A stretch of 7,474 nucleotides of DNA from an uncultured Eggerthellaceae bacterium (GCA_946631805.1 CAMPAJ010000078.1:1-7474); one strand, 5' to 3'; shown: positions 1 through 6,407, counted from the stretch's first letter. The notes: generated by a model not told the origin, from the sequence alone. Made by a program: numbers and translations.

Positions 1-706
1 GGTGGAAATTCCCACTTGCCAGCGTGACCGCCGTCATAAGGCCCATGCCTGTCTGCTCGTGCCAGGCAAGCGTTTCCGCATCCAGCCCGGTCATGTTCAT
101 GGAAGTCAGGTGCGCTTCGTTCACTTTGGCCAGCGGCGCCTCGATCTGGCTGCACACAAACCCCGTCAGCCCGTAGGCCGAGGCGCAGGCGGCCGCCGCC
201 CGCATGCGCGGCACCGACCAGTTGGAGCACCCGTAATACCGGATCTTCCCTTCGCGCACCTGCTCCTGCAAAAATCCCAGGATCTCCTCCACCGGCACCG
301 AGGGGTCATCCCGGTGCGGGAAGTAAATGTCCACCGTGTCCGTATCCAGGCTTAAGAGCGTCCGGTCCAGATCACGGCGCAGCTCCGCCGGCGTCACCCG
401 CGAGGGGCCCATGGTGCGGGTTTTAAAGTCAAACGCCGGATGGCCGCCCTTCCCCGCAATGATCACCTTGTGCCACGCCCGGCGCGAGGCCATCCACTTG
501 CCCACGGTCTCCTCGCACACGCTTTTCTCGTGCGGCTGCCCGCCGCCGTAGACGTGCGCGGTGTCGATGAGCGTGCCGCCCGCATCCACAAAGGCGTCCA
601 GAATGGCAAACGCCTCGTCCTTTGAAACCGCGGAGCCGAACTTGGCCGTGCCCAGACCGACCTCCGAAAGGCTCCGGTCCATGCCCGCGTACCTCACCTG
701 CTTCAT
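1..706 (-). CDS. Aldo/keto reductase, C-terminus beyond window
   Basis: Cytosolic NAD(P)H-dependent oxidoreductase of the aldo/keto reductase superfamily ((beta/alpha)8 barrel), reducing an aldehyde or ketone of unknown identity. 235 complete codons are visible, and the C-terminal part of the barrel, including most of the cofactor-binding end, lies off the left edge. The family catalytic tetrad is all present: D48 and Y53 in IDTAHVYGGG, K86 in IIAGKGGH, and H131 in YFPHRDDP. GCSNW (159-163) and SQIEAPL (186-192) match the later barrel strands. The ATG (706-704) overlaps the TGA of the rhomboid gene as ATGA, which fixes the start and suggests translational coupling; a purine-rich GGGGAAGG lies just upstream inside the rhomboid gene. 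It is the third gene of a probable antiporter-rhomboid-reductase operon. The family call is secure; the substrate cannot be read from the sequence. Confidence 0.93.
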   Translation of the reverse strand, partial: MKQVRYAGMDRSLSEVGLGTAKFGSAVSKDEAFAILDAFVDAGGTLIDTAHVYGGGQPHEKSVCEETVGKWMASRRAWHKVIIAGKGGHPAFDFKTRTMGPSRVTPAELRRDLDRTLLSLDTDTVDIYFPHRDDPSVPVEEILGFLQEQVREGKIRYYGCSNWSVPRMRAAAACASAYGLTGFVCSQIEAPLAKVNEAHLTSMNMTGLDAETLAWHEQTGMGLMTAVTLASGNFH

Positions 707-1293
707 GATGCCTTCCCCTTTCCTTTCCCGCTGTTTAACACAAAGCCGCTCGCGCTCCCCACGATGCCGCCCAGGATGTGCGACAGGTTGGAGACGTTGT
801 CCTCCACAAAGAACATATCGTACACCTGCTGGCCCAGGAAAAAGATGACCACCAGGATGAAGGTCAGCGGCAGTTCGCCTTCCTTGAAGCTGACCAGTGA
901 CGTCAGCAGAATGAACGCAAAGCACACCCCGCTGGCGCCGCAGAGCGCCACGTGCGGGAAAAAGATGGCATTCACCAGGCCGGTCACCACCGCGGTGACG
1001 GCGATGATCTCCACCATCTCCTTCGAGCCGTACTTTTCTTCCAGCATGGGCCCGAGCAGCAGGATGTAGGTGGAGTTGCCGATGAAATGAGACCACCCGG
1101 CATGGCCGAACACGTGCGTGAACAGCCGCACATACGTCATGGGCGACAGAAGAGATGACCGGTACGTCATGAACACCGCGTACGTGCTCTTATCGCCCGT
1201 CAGCTGCCCCAGCAGCGTGGCCAGCAGGCAGATGGCCAGAAAGCTTAACACCACCGGTGAATTGAACGTGATCCTGCGTTTCAGTTTCACCAC
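703..1293 (-). CDS. Rhomboid family intramembrane serine protease
   Basis: Intramembrane serine protease (rhomboid, S54 family) that would cleave transmembrane segments of other membrane proteins; its substrate is unknown. The 196-residue protein has the minimal six-helix bacterial core, with helices at roughly 13-30, 65-82, 94-112, 118-135, 141-156 and 170-187. The catalytic residues are visible: S121 in the GASG motif (119-122) and H172 in SHILGG. The oxyanion-side HxxxN motif is HFIGN (H69-N73). It therefore looks active rather than a rhomboid pseudoprotease. The C-terminus is a short basic Gly/Lys tail (GKGKGK). The start is GTG at 1293, chosen because GAGGAGGTGG sits about 6 nt upstream; a second GTG follows directly and cannot be excluded. 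It begins 27 nt after the NhaC-family gene and its stop overlaps the reductase start, so it is probably the middle gene of one transcript. Confidence 0.93.
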   Translation of the reverse strand: MVKLKRRITFNSPVVLSFLAICLLATLLGQLTGDKSTYAVFMTYRSSLLSPMTYVRLFTHVFGHAGWSHFIGNSTYILLLGPMLEEKYGSKEMVEIIAVTAVVTGLVNAIFFPHVALCGASGVCFAFILLTSLVSFKEGELPLTFILVVIFFLGQQVYDMFFVEDNVSNLSHILGGIVGSASGFVLNSGKGKGKAS

Positions 1294-1320
1294 GAACCAC
1301 CTCCTCGGATGAAGATTCCG

Positions 1321-2637
1321 TCAGCCCTTCCCCCGCACGATGTCGGCGATGACCACTACCAGCAGCACGTACGGGTAGATCAGAAACGGCATCAGCGACA
1401 CGCGGGTCAGCCCGGCGATGCCCGCCGCCACCAGCAGCTGCGCGCCGTACGGGATGATGCCCTGCATGACCGAGGCGAAGATGTCGATGATGCTGGCGGT
1501 GCGCTTGGGACTCACGTCGTACTCTTCGGCGATGTCGCGCGCGATGGGCCCCGCCATGACGATTGCCACGGTGTTGTTGGCCGTGCATGCGTCAACGAGC
1601 AGCGCCAAGACGGCGATGCCGACCTGCGCCCCTTTGGGGCCCTTCACGCGGGCGCGGATGGCATTGAGGATGAAGTCGATGCCGCCGTTGTCCTTGACCA
1701 GGCCGATGATGCCCGCACACACCATGCTGATGACGGTGATGTCGTACATGGCCATGATGCCGCCGCCCCCATCTGGGCCGCTGAAGATGACCGTAGCGAT
1801 GGAATCGGGCTGGATGGTGCCCAATGCCACGCCCACGATGCAGGCGAGCACCGTGCCGCCCACGAGCACCACGAACACATTGACGCCGGCGAGCGCAGCC
1901 ACCAGGACGGCAACGTAGGGCAATACCTGCCATAGGTTGTACTCGAGGTCGCCCTCGATATGGTAATCGCTCCCGAAACCGATGGCGGCAAACACGACGA
2001 ACGCGACGACGGCCGCAGGCAGCGCTATCTTGAAGTTCTCGCGGAACTTGTCCTGCATCTCGCAACCCTGCGTGCGCGTGGCGGCGATGGTCGTATCCGA
2101 AATGACCGACAAGTTGTCGCCGAACATCGCACCGCCGACGATGGCTCCCAGGCACAGGGGGCCGGCCAGGCCCGTTTTCAGCGAAATGCCAATCGCGATG
2201 GGCGCGAGCGCGGCGATAGTGCCCACCGACGTGCCCATCGAAAGCGATATGAAACACGCGATAAGGAACAGCCCCGGCAACACGATGCCGCTCGGAAGCA
2301 CGGACAGTGCGAAGTTAACGGTGCTGTCGACGCCGCCGGCTGCGCTCACCGAGCCGGTGAAAGCACCGGCCAGGACGAACACGAGGCACATGATCATGAC
2401 GTTGGACTGGCCCATGCTCGCGACGACGCTCTGCAGCTTGTCCTCGAACGACCGTTTTGGGTTCTGGACGAACGCCACGGCCAATGCGGCAAGAAACGCG
2501 ACGATCGCCGGCATGGCGTAGAAATCGTTGAGGATGACGCCGCTGCCTATGAACAAAAGCAGAAACACCCCGACGGGCAACAGGCCCGATATCTTCCCCT
2601 GCCCCACAGGACCGGCCACCTTGTTCTCTTCCACCAT
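1321..2637 (-). CDS. NhaC-family Na+/H+ antiporter
   Basis: Polytopic inner-membrane transporter of the NhaC family (ion transporter superfamily), normally exchanging Na+ for H+; some relatives move amino or organic acids, so the substrate is not certain. The 438-residue protein has about ten to twelve hydrophobic segments. Family signatures are GDNLSVISDTT (173-183) followed by AATRTQG (185-191), and in the C-terminal half VDACTANNTVAI (348-359) and PYGAQLL (396-402), the paired motifs expected around the ion path. The start is placed at ATG 2637 because GGGAGG lies 5-6 nt upstream; the open frame extends to 2742, but that extension is Arg/Lys-rich, lacks an RBS and would run through the promoter. 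It is the first gene of a run with the rhomboid and reductase genes. Length and motifs are complete, with no sign of decay. Confidence 0.92.
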   Translation of the reverse strand: MVEENKVAGPVGQGKISGLLPVGVFLLLFIGSGVILNDFYAMPAIVAFLAALAVAFVQNPKRSFEDKLQSVVASMGQSNVMIMCLVFVLAGAFTGSVSAAGGVDSTVNFALSVLPSGIVLPGLFLIACFISLSMGTSVGTIAALAPIAIGISLKTGLAGPLCLGAIVGGAMFGDNLSVISDTTIAATRTQGCEMQDKFRENFKIALPAAVVAFVVFAAIGFGSDYHIEGDLEYNLWQVLPYVAVLVAALAGVNVFVVLVGGTVLACIVGVALGTIQPDSIATVIFSGPDGGGGIMAMYDITVISMVCAGIIGLVKDNGGIDFILNAIRARVKGPKGAQVGIAVLALLVDACTANNTVAIVMAGPIARDIAEEYDVSPKRTASIIDIFASVMQGIIPYGAQLLVAAGIAGLTRVSLMPFLIYPYVLLVVVIADIVRGKG

Positions 2638-2662
2638 GCAAACCTCCCACTTGTGACGCGAG

Positions 2663-2677
2663 GCGCTATTATAGCGC
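2663..2677 (-). promoter_or_regulatory. Promoter -10 box inside an inverted repeat, upstream of the NhaC-family operon
   Basis: Reading the minus strand, GCGCTATAATAGCGC holds a perfect TATAAT (2673-2668) within a 6-bp inverted repeat (GCGCTA / TAGCGC, 3-nt centre). The antiporter ATG lies 30 nt further on, giving a leader of about 25 nt. The -35 position at a 17-nt spacing (TGCCGA) is a poor match, so the promoter may need an activator. The palindrome over the -10 could also be a repressor operator. The -10 match is seen; regulation is inferred. Confidence 0.55.
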
Positions 2678-2734
2678 GTATTTGGCGGTTTCGGCATCTG
2701 CATAGGCAATCGAAGCCGACTGGCCTTAGGCGCA

Positions 2735-2851
2735 ATGGGCATCGGCTCCTATCTGCGAAGGACGAAGCCCCGTCTGGCCTTCCCGCCCTTCTATGCGAAA
2801 AAGCACGAACCGCTCAACGGGCTGCCCCTGTTTCCCATGCCCGAGAAATAG
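2735..2851 (+). CDS. Doubtful 38-codon reading frame in the gap between NhaC-family and NifX-like genes
   Basis: A plus-strand frame from ATG 2735 to TAG 2849-2851 encodes 38 residues, starting MGIGSYLRRTKPRLAF and ending PLFPMPEK. About 30 of 38 codons end in G or C, matching real genes nearby, and the composition (Pro, Tyr, Lys, Phe) is protein-like. The frame stays open upstream to about 2675. Against it: no convincing ribosome binding site, no family I recognise, and its 3' end is occupied by a hairpin (2818-2862). It may be a tiny gene, the tail of a decayed gene, or chance. Confidence 0.15.
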   Translation: MGIGSYLRRTKPRLAFPPFYAKKHEPLNGLPLFPMPEK

Positions 2852-2862
2852 GAGGCAGCCCG
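2818..2862 (-). terminator. Long imperfect hairpin downstream of the NifX-like gene, possible terminator
   Basis: The outer arms CGGGCTGCC (2818-2826) and GGCAGCCCG (2854-2862) are a perfect 9-bp inverted repeat. Inside them, past one bulged base, AGG/CCT and GAAA/TTTC continue the stem around a 10-nt loop. It lies 39-83 nt past the stop of the NifX-like gene and before the promoter of the next operon, where a terminator would be expected. No T-tract follows directly (a CTTTTT run comes about 14 nt later on the minus strand), so it could instead be an RNA-stability or structured element. Confidence 0.4.
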
Positions 2863-2900
2863 AAATGAGCCGATCGCTGCGTCAAAAGATGAGCTCGAGC

Positions 2901-3275
2901 TTAGTGATGCTCGTGATTGCATGCCTCTTCGGGGGACATGCGCTCGACTTTGCCCTCGGCGAAGAGCTTGGCCACATCGCCGACGTTGGGAGTGTAGCGC
3001 TCCGAGTACACGATGACGCCGTTCTGCGTGAAGCGCATCAGCGGCGGGCGCCCCATGCCGACCGTCAGAATGCCGTCTACGCCCAGACCCAGCACATACT
3101 CGATGACGCCTCCGCAACCGTATTGGTCATGGTCGACGTTCTTCACCGGCTCGGCCCCGACGATGTTCATGGCCTCGTCGTACTCCACGACCGTGAAATA
3201 CGGCGTGTGCCCAAAATGGCCGCTGCGCGTAGCAGCCAAGCCATCTGCAGTTTCGCTTGGAATTGCAAGTTTCAT
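2901..3275 (-). CDS. NifX/NifB-type dinitrogenase iron-molybdenum cofactor-domain protein
   Basis: Small cytosolic protein of 124 residues made of a single dinitrogenase FeMo-cofactor biosynthesis domain (NifX / NifB C-terminal / MTH1175 type). Family members bind iron-sulfur or molybdenum-iron clusters; stand-alone copies occur widely in anaerobes that do not fix nitrogen, where their job is poorly known. Visible signs are the MKLAIPSE start strand, GHFGHTPYF (19-27), the D48-H49 and YGCGG (52-56) segment, GVDGILTVGMG (65-75) and NGVIVY (85-90). The C-terminus CNHEHH (C119, H121, H123, H124) is a plausible metal ligand cluster. The start is ATG 3275, with AGAGAGGGA 4-5 nt upstream; a longer frame to 3425 lacks support. 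A promoter-like pair lies 40-70 nt upstream. It is divergent from the TSUP permease. No nif structural genes are in the window, so nitrogen fixation is not implied. Confidence 0.88.
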   Translation of the reverse strand: MKLAIPSETADGLAATRSGHFGHTPYFTVVEYDEAMNIVGAEPVKNVDHDQYGCGGVIEYVLGLGVDGILTVGMGRPPLMRFTQNGVIVYSERYTPNVGDVAKLFAEGKVERMSPEEACNHEHH

Positions 3276-3315
3276 GATGTCCCTCTCTTTCAAAATGCGG
3301 CTTGTTACGTAGTCG

Positions 3316-3343
3316 ATTTTCGCGTTTCGAGAATCCAAGTCAA
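3316..3343 (-). promoter_or_regulatory. Candidate sigma70-type promoter of the NifX-like gene
   Basis: On the minus strand TTGACT (3343-3338, 5 of 6 to consensus) is followed after 16 nt by GAAAAT (3321-3316, 4 of 6). It would start transcription about 35 nt before the ATG at 3275. No operator is obvious. Confidence 0.4.
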
Positions 3344-3535
3344 CAAAGCAAACTGCTAGGAGATGGCAAAAGGCCTCACACCGCCCAGGGCTCCGGGAGC
3401 GATGGGATGGGTTAGTCGAAGCCAAGCGAACAGCCCCACCACTCTCCCGAACAGGGCAATCGGCCTAAAGGCCAGTGCGAACGGTAGCCAAAACGGATGT
3501 GAAAGACTCGTTTCAGGGGTAAATTCCCAGGCACC

Positions 3536-3551
3536 CATGTGATAGCATGTG
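3536..3551 (+). promoter_or_regulatory. Direct repeat CATGTG x2 upstream of the TSUP permease, possible regulator site
   Basis: CATGTG occurs at 3536-3541 and again at 3546-3551, 10 bp apart, ending 32 nt before the permease start and flanked by a second direct repeat (GCACCC). Same-face spacing suits a regulator binding as a direct dimer, but short repeats also arise by chance. No known motif is recognised. Confidence 0.2.
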
Positions 3552-3583
3552 CTGCACCCCTTTGACCTGCCATGGAGGACGCA

Positions 3584-4333
3584 ATGGAATTCCTCATAGT
3601 ATGCCCGCTCGCCTTCATCGCAGGCTTCGTCGATTCCATCGCGGGCGGAGGCGGTCTCATCTCGTTGCCCGCTTTCGTGTTCGCAGGCTTGCCCGTGCAT
3701 AACGCCATTGCCACCAACAAGCTCAGCTCCACGATGGGAACGACCATCGCCACGATCCGCTATGCCATCAACGGCTACATGGTCAAGGCATTCGTGGCCG
3801 TGGGCGTAACGTGCGGACTTCTGGGATCATGGGGTGGCAGCAATTTGGCGCTCATGGCCGACGACGCCATCATCAAGATCATCATGCTCGTCGCCCTGCC
3901 CATCATCGCGTTCTTCGTGCTGCGCACCAAAAACCTCGACGCCTTTTCCGACGATCCGTTGCCCAAGCGCAAGGGACTCGCCATCACGGCCGCATCGGCG
4001 CTGGCCATAGGCGTGTACGATGGATTCTACGGCCCGGGGACGGGAACGTTCCTCATGTTGCTGCTCACGGCGCTCGGGCATCAGGACGTGCGCACGGCAG
4101 CCGGTACCACGAAGGCCATCAATCTTTCGACCAACGCCGCAGCGCTTGTCGTGTTCCTGGTCAACGGTGCCGTCTTGCTGCCACTCGGAATCGCTGCCGG
4201 CATCTTCAACATAGCCGGCAACTACTTAGGTTCCGGCGCGTTCTCGTCCGCCGGCTCAAAAATCGCCCGCCCCATCATGCTCGTCGTGCTGGTACTGTTT
4301 GCCATTAAGCTCGTCTTCGACCTCTTGGCCTAG
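3584..4333 (+). CDS. TSUP (TauE/SafE) family permease, YfcA-like
   Basis: Inner-membrane permease of the TSUP family (TauE/SafE domain); characterised members export or import sulfur-containing anions such as sulfite, sulfoacetate or thiosulfate. The substrate here is unknown. The 249-residue length is normal and there are about seven or eight hydrophobic segments. The internal duplication of the family shows clearly: GFVDSIAGGGGLISLPA (14-30) with ATNKLSS (43-49) in the first half, and GVYDGFYGPGTGTF (143-156) with GTTKAINLSTN (174-184) in the second. The start is ATG 3584, set by GGAGG 5 nt upstream; the in-frame ATG at 3572 overlaps that RBS and is less likely. It is the only plus-strand gene, divergent from the NifX-like gene and convergent with the kinase gene. 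Whether it supplies sulfur to the NifX-like protein is speculation from adjacency. Confidence 0.92.
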   Translation: MEFLIVCPLAFIAGFVDSIAGGGGLISLPAFVFAGLPVHNAIATNKLSSTMGTTIATIRYAINGYMVKAFVAVGVTCGLLGSWGGSNLALMADDAIIKIIMLVALPIIAFFVLRTKNLDAFSDDPLPKRKGLAITAASALAIGVYDGFYGPGTGTFLMLLLTALGHQDVRTAAGTTKAINLSTNAAALVVFLVNGAVLLPLGIAAGIFNIAGNYLGSGAFSSAGSKIARPIMLVVLVLFAIKLVFDLLA

Positions 4334-4380
4334 CCGCATCTGCGCAGTCGAGTCGAGGCCCGTCAACAGCGCCGCGTCGT

Positions 4381-4415
4381 AAGGTGTCCGCGTTTGCAGC
4401 TAACGCCAACACCTT
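4381..4415. terminator. Hairpin between convergent genes, possible bidirectional terminator
   Basis: AAGGTGT (4381-4387) pairs with ACACCTT (4409-4415), and after a symmetric 2x2 mismatch GCGTT (4390-4394) pairs with AACGC (4402-4406) around a 7-nt loop. It lies in the 93-nt gap between the ends of the TSUP permease and the kinase gene, where a shared terminator is expected. There is no T-tract on either side, so termination strength is uncertain. Confidence 0.45.
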
Positions 4416-4426
4416 CCCAACGCCGC

Positions 4427-5467
4427 CTAGAAACAGATGTCGCAGCACTGCTCGATGAAATCGCGGCTCAGGTATTGCTTGAGCTTCTCGTAGGTCTTCT
4501 CGTTCTTCAGCGGGCGCGCTGGATCGTGATACTCAACCCAAGCGTTTGCGGACCAAGTCAAGCCTATGAGGCAGTTAGACTTCACGTAGGCGTCGTAACG
4601 CTGTTCGAAACTCCCTTCATCGAAACGACCCGACACCTGCCCCCAATACATTCGGAGAAACGCCGAACGCTCTTCCATCGAGAACACGTATTCCGTATCC
4701 CAAATCGTGGTCGTGGGCGACAAAAAGTACGCGACGTCTTGCGCGACCTCGCCGACTATGGGCTTTTCCCAGTCGACCATGCTGCCAGCTGTGCCGTCCT
4801 CGGGTATCAGGAAATGCACGGCGACTGCTTCGGTATTCAGCACATGAGAGCTATCGGCGGGATCGAACGGGGCTTCAAGCGCGCGCCTCCCCAGCGCCAT
4901 CATGCGCTCGAGTTCGCGCACGACCCAATCGTCGGCCAATGACGACGATTTGTAGTTAGCCAGAAACGTTGCGCATGTGTCGATTTGCGCATGCAGCGGA
5001 TCGCAGGGTCTTTGCAAGGGGCAACTGTCGTCCACCGGCACTGCGTGGATGTCCGCCAACATGGCTGCCGCCTCCTGCATGTGGCGCGGCACCTCGTAAT
5101 CGAGCCATTCGCCCACGCAGAAATCCATGACCAGGGCGCCATGTCCGTAGAGCTGCTTCGAATCGTCGAGGAAGCGTGGCCTCGGCACGCGGCCGCTCGG
5201 CTGCAGATACTCGAGCGCCCGGTACTCGTATCCTATCTGGTCGTCGAGCCCCATTTGGCTTGAGTAGTTCACGCGCAGGACGAGTTTGGCGCCCGTAGAC
5301 GGATGATGGAACGTGAAATTCGCATTATGCTCGCCCTGCTGCAAGGGCTTGGCCAACAACGCGTCGGCATCGCCGGACTCGATTTCGAGCGCCTCGTGAA
5401 GAGCTCGATTTCGCCTGAGGTAATCCGTTGCGATATCGGCTGTAACTTCGAACGGCACATCCGCCAT
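4427..5467 (-). CDS. APH-fold phosphotransferase (kinase) paired with a nucleoside hydrolase
   Basis: Predicted cytosolic small-molecule kinase of the aminoglycoside phosphotransferase/choline kinase superfamily, 346 residues. Visible in order: a nucleotide-loop segment QQGEHNANF (43-51), the beta-3 strand LVLRVN (62-67) with R65 where many kinases have Lys, a helix-C Glu in GYEYRALEYL (E81), a hinge LVMDFCVGEWL (112-122), and the metal-binding VDWEKP (D232). The catalytic loop is unusual: the HxDxxxxN pattern is replaced by NTEAVAVHF (211-219), with E213 where the catalytic Asp is expected and H218 where the metal-binding Asn is expected. This may be a subfamily trait or loss of activity. 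FLSPTTTIWDTEY (248-260) follows. The start, ATG 5467, is 3 nt after the hydrolase stop, so the two are almost certainly co-transcribed. That points to a sugar or nucleoside substrate rather than antibiotic resistance. Fold call strong, substrate unknown. Confidence 0.8.
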   Translation of the reverse strand: MADVPFEVTADIATDYLRRNRALHEALEIESGDADALLAKPLQQGEHNANFTFHHPSTGAKLVLRVNYSSQMGLDDQIGYEYRALEYLQPSGRVPRPRFLDDSKQLYGHGALVMDFCVGEWLDYEVPRHMQEAAAMLADIHAVPVDDSCPLQRPCDPLHAQIDTCATFLANYKSSSLADDWVVRELERMMALGRRALEAPFDPADSSHVLNTEAVAVHFLIPEDGTAGSMVDWEKPIVGEVAQDVAYFLSPTTTIWDTEYVFSMEERSAFLRMYWGQVSGRFDEGSFEQRYDAYVKSNCLIGLTWSANAWVEYHDPARPLKNEKTYEKLKQYLSRDFIEQCCDICF

Positions 5468-5470
5468 GCG

Positions 5471-6379
5471 CTACCGTCCTTCCAAGCCCAAACGCGCCAG
5501 GCCCGCATGCCACTTCTCGAACACCGCTGCGACGAACGCCTCGCCGTCGATGATTTGGGGCACGTTGATCGTTGCCCGGGGCGCTCCCTCTGGCGCCGCC
5601 TCGAAATAGCCTACGGACAAGAAACGCCGATACAGCGTTACATCCATCGTCGAAGGCTCGAACAATTCCGGCTGCATGAGCATCGCGGCAGCCACGACAT
5701 CCCAGCACACTGCATGCGGCCAGTTGAACTGCTCCTCCATGTTACGGAACCACGAGCTGCACGCGCGCATGACCCAGGACCCCGTGCCGAATTCGGCATC
5801 GAAGGCCGCGCGGGTGAACGTCGCGGGCAGGCAAATCTGCGCCGTCGCCGCGCTCACGGGGCACCCGGGCGCTTGCGGCTTGCCCACATTGGAGGCGGCC
5901 AGCAGCTCGTAAATGGCATCGGGATCGCACGACGTGTTAAGCTCGTCGATGAAAAACCCATTGAAAGGGAGGCTTTCCGTATAGCCGCCCATAATGGTGA
6001 CGCTCGCGAGGTTATCGAAGAATCGGGGGTCGACGGCAAGTGCGCCACGCAAGTTCGTGAGCGAGCCCAAGGCCACGACATGCACCTGACCCGGGTTCTC
6101 GGCTGCGGTGCGCGCCAAGAATCGGGCTGCCTCGCTATCGGGGTCCTCTGCAGAAGCAGCGCCCTTGTACAGCGGCACGTCAAGCTTCATTTCGTCGAGC
6201 ATCGTGCGCGTGTTGTCGTGGACGATGTCGATCGTGGAGTTACCGAACGTCGTGCACACGCCTATAACGTCTGCGTCGTCGCAACCCAACAGGTACAACA
6301 AGGCCAGGCCATCATCGGTGTCCTTCCCGGGCACCCCCATCGTGTTGTCGAAATCAACAACGATTGTTTTTGCATCCAT
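5471..6379 (-). CDS. Nucleoside hydrolase (IUNH family)
   Basis: Probable Ca2+-dependent hydrolase cutting the N-glycosidic bond of a ribonucleoside to give a free base and ribose (inosine/uridine-preferring nucleoside hydrolase family), cytosolic, 302 residues, a normal length. The N-terminal Asp cluster is present in an elongated form: D9 and D11 in VVDFDN, then GVPGKDTDDGLAL with D20, D22 and D23, where the usual motif is a compact DTDPGxDDA. Further matches are VALGSLTNL (102-110), IMGGYTE (129-135), ELNTSCDPDA (146-155) and the C-terminal metal Asp D227 in VCWDVVAAA. The inserted residues suggest a divergent subfamily whose base preference cannot be told. The start is ATG 6379 with GGAAGGAAG upstream. 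The promoter -10 lies about 30 nt upstream. It is the first gene of a two-gene operon with the kinase. Confidence 0.9.
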   Translation of the reverse strand: MDAKTIVVDFDNTMGVPGKDTDDGLALLYLLGCDDADVIGVCTTFGNSTIDIVHDNTRTMLDEMKLDVPLYKGAASAEDPDSEAARFLARTAAENPGQVHVVALGSLTNLRGALAVDPRFFDNLASVTIMGGYTESLPFNGFFIDELNTSCDPDAIYELLAASNVGKPQAPGCPVSAATAQICLPATFTRAAFDAEFGTGSWVMRACSSWFRNMEEQFNWPHAVCWDVVAAAMLMQPELFEPSTMDVTLYRRFLSVGYFEAAPEGAPRATINVPQIIDGEAFVAAVFEKWHAGLARLGLEGR

Positions 6380-6407
6380 ATGAACTTCCTTCCAGTTACA
6401 TGTATCT

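Larger units (their letters stand above)
3276..3583. other. Divergent intergenic region between the NifX-like gene and the TSUP permease
   Basis: No convincing gene in these 308 nt on either strand. It holds the promoter-like pair for the NifX-like gene (3316-3343), short palindromes GCTCCGGGAGC (3390-3400) and GGCCTAAAGGCC (3462-3473), and, near the permease, two copies of CATGTG one helical turn apart (3536 and 3546) bracketed by two copies of GCACCC (3531 and 3554). A plus-strand promoter is not clear; the best is TAAATT (3520-3525) with a weak ATGTGA 17 nt before it. The two genes could share a regulator, but that is inference. Confidence 0.5.

Noticed and set aside
2638..2742. N-terminal extension of the NhaC-family protein by 35 residues
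   Set aside because: The extension is basic and unlike a transporter N-terminus, has no ribosome binding site, and would read through the TATAAT palindrome; ATG 2637 has GGAGG at correct spacing.
1309..2868. Plus-strand open frames of 208 and 302 codons opposite the NhaC-family gene
   Set aside because: Composition is biased to His, Asp, Arg and Ala with no recognisable domain; they mirror the codon pattern of the antiporter gene.
2901..3275. Nitrogen-fixation gene (true nifX)
   Set aside because: There are no nif neighbours, and stand-alone domains of this type are common in non-diazotrophs.
2793..3359. Plus-strand frame containing ATG 2864 preceded by AGGAGG 9 nt upstream
   Set aside because: The ribosome-binding-like sequence is good, but nearly the whole frame is antisense to the well-supported NifX-like gene, its product has no recognisable motif, and the AGGAGG lies within the 2818-2862 hairpin.
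4427..5467. Aminoglycoside resistance gene
   Set aside because: The fold is APH-like, but the pairing with a nucleoside hydrolase and the non-canonical catalytic loop do not fit known resistance enzymes.
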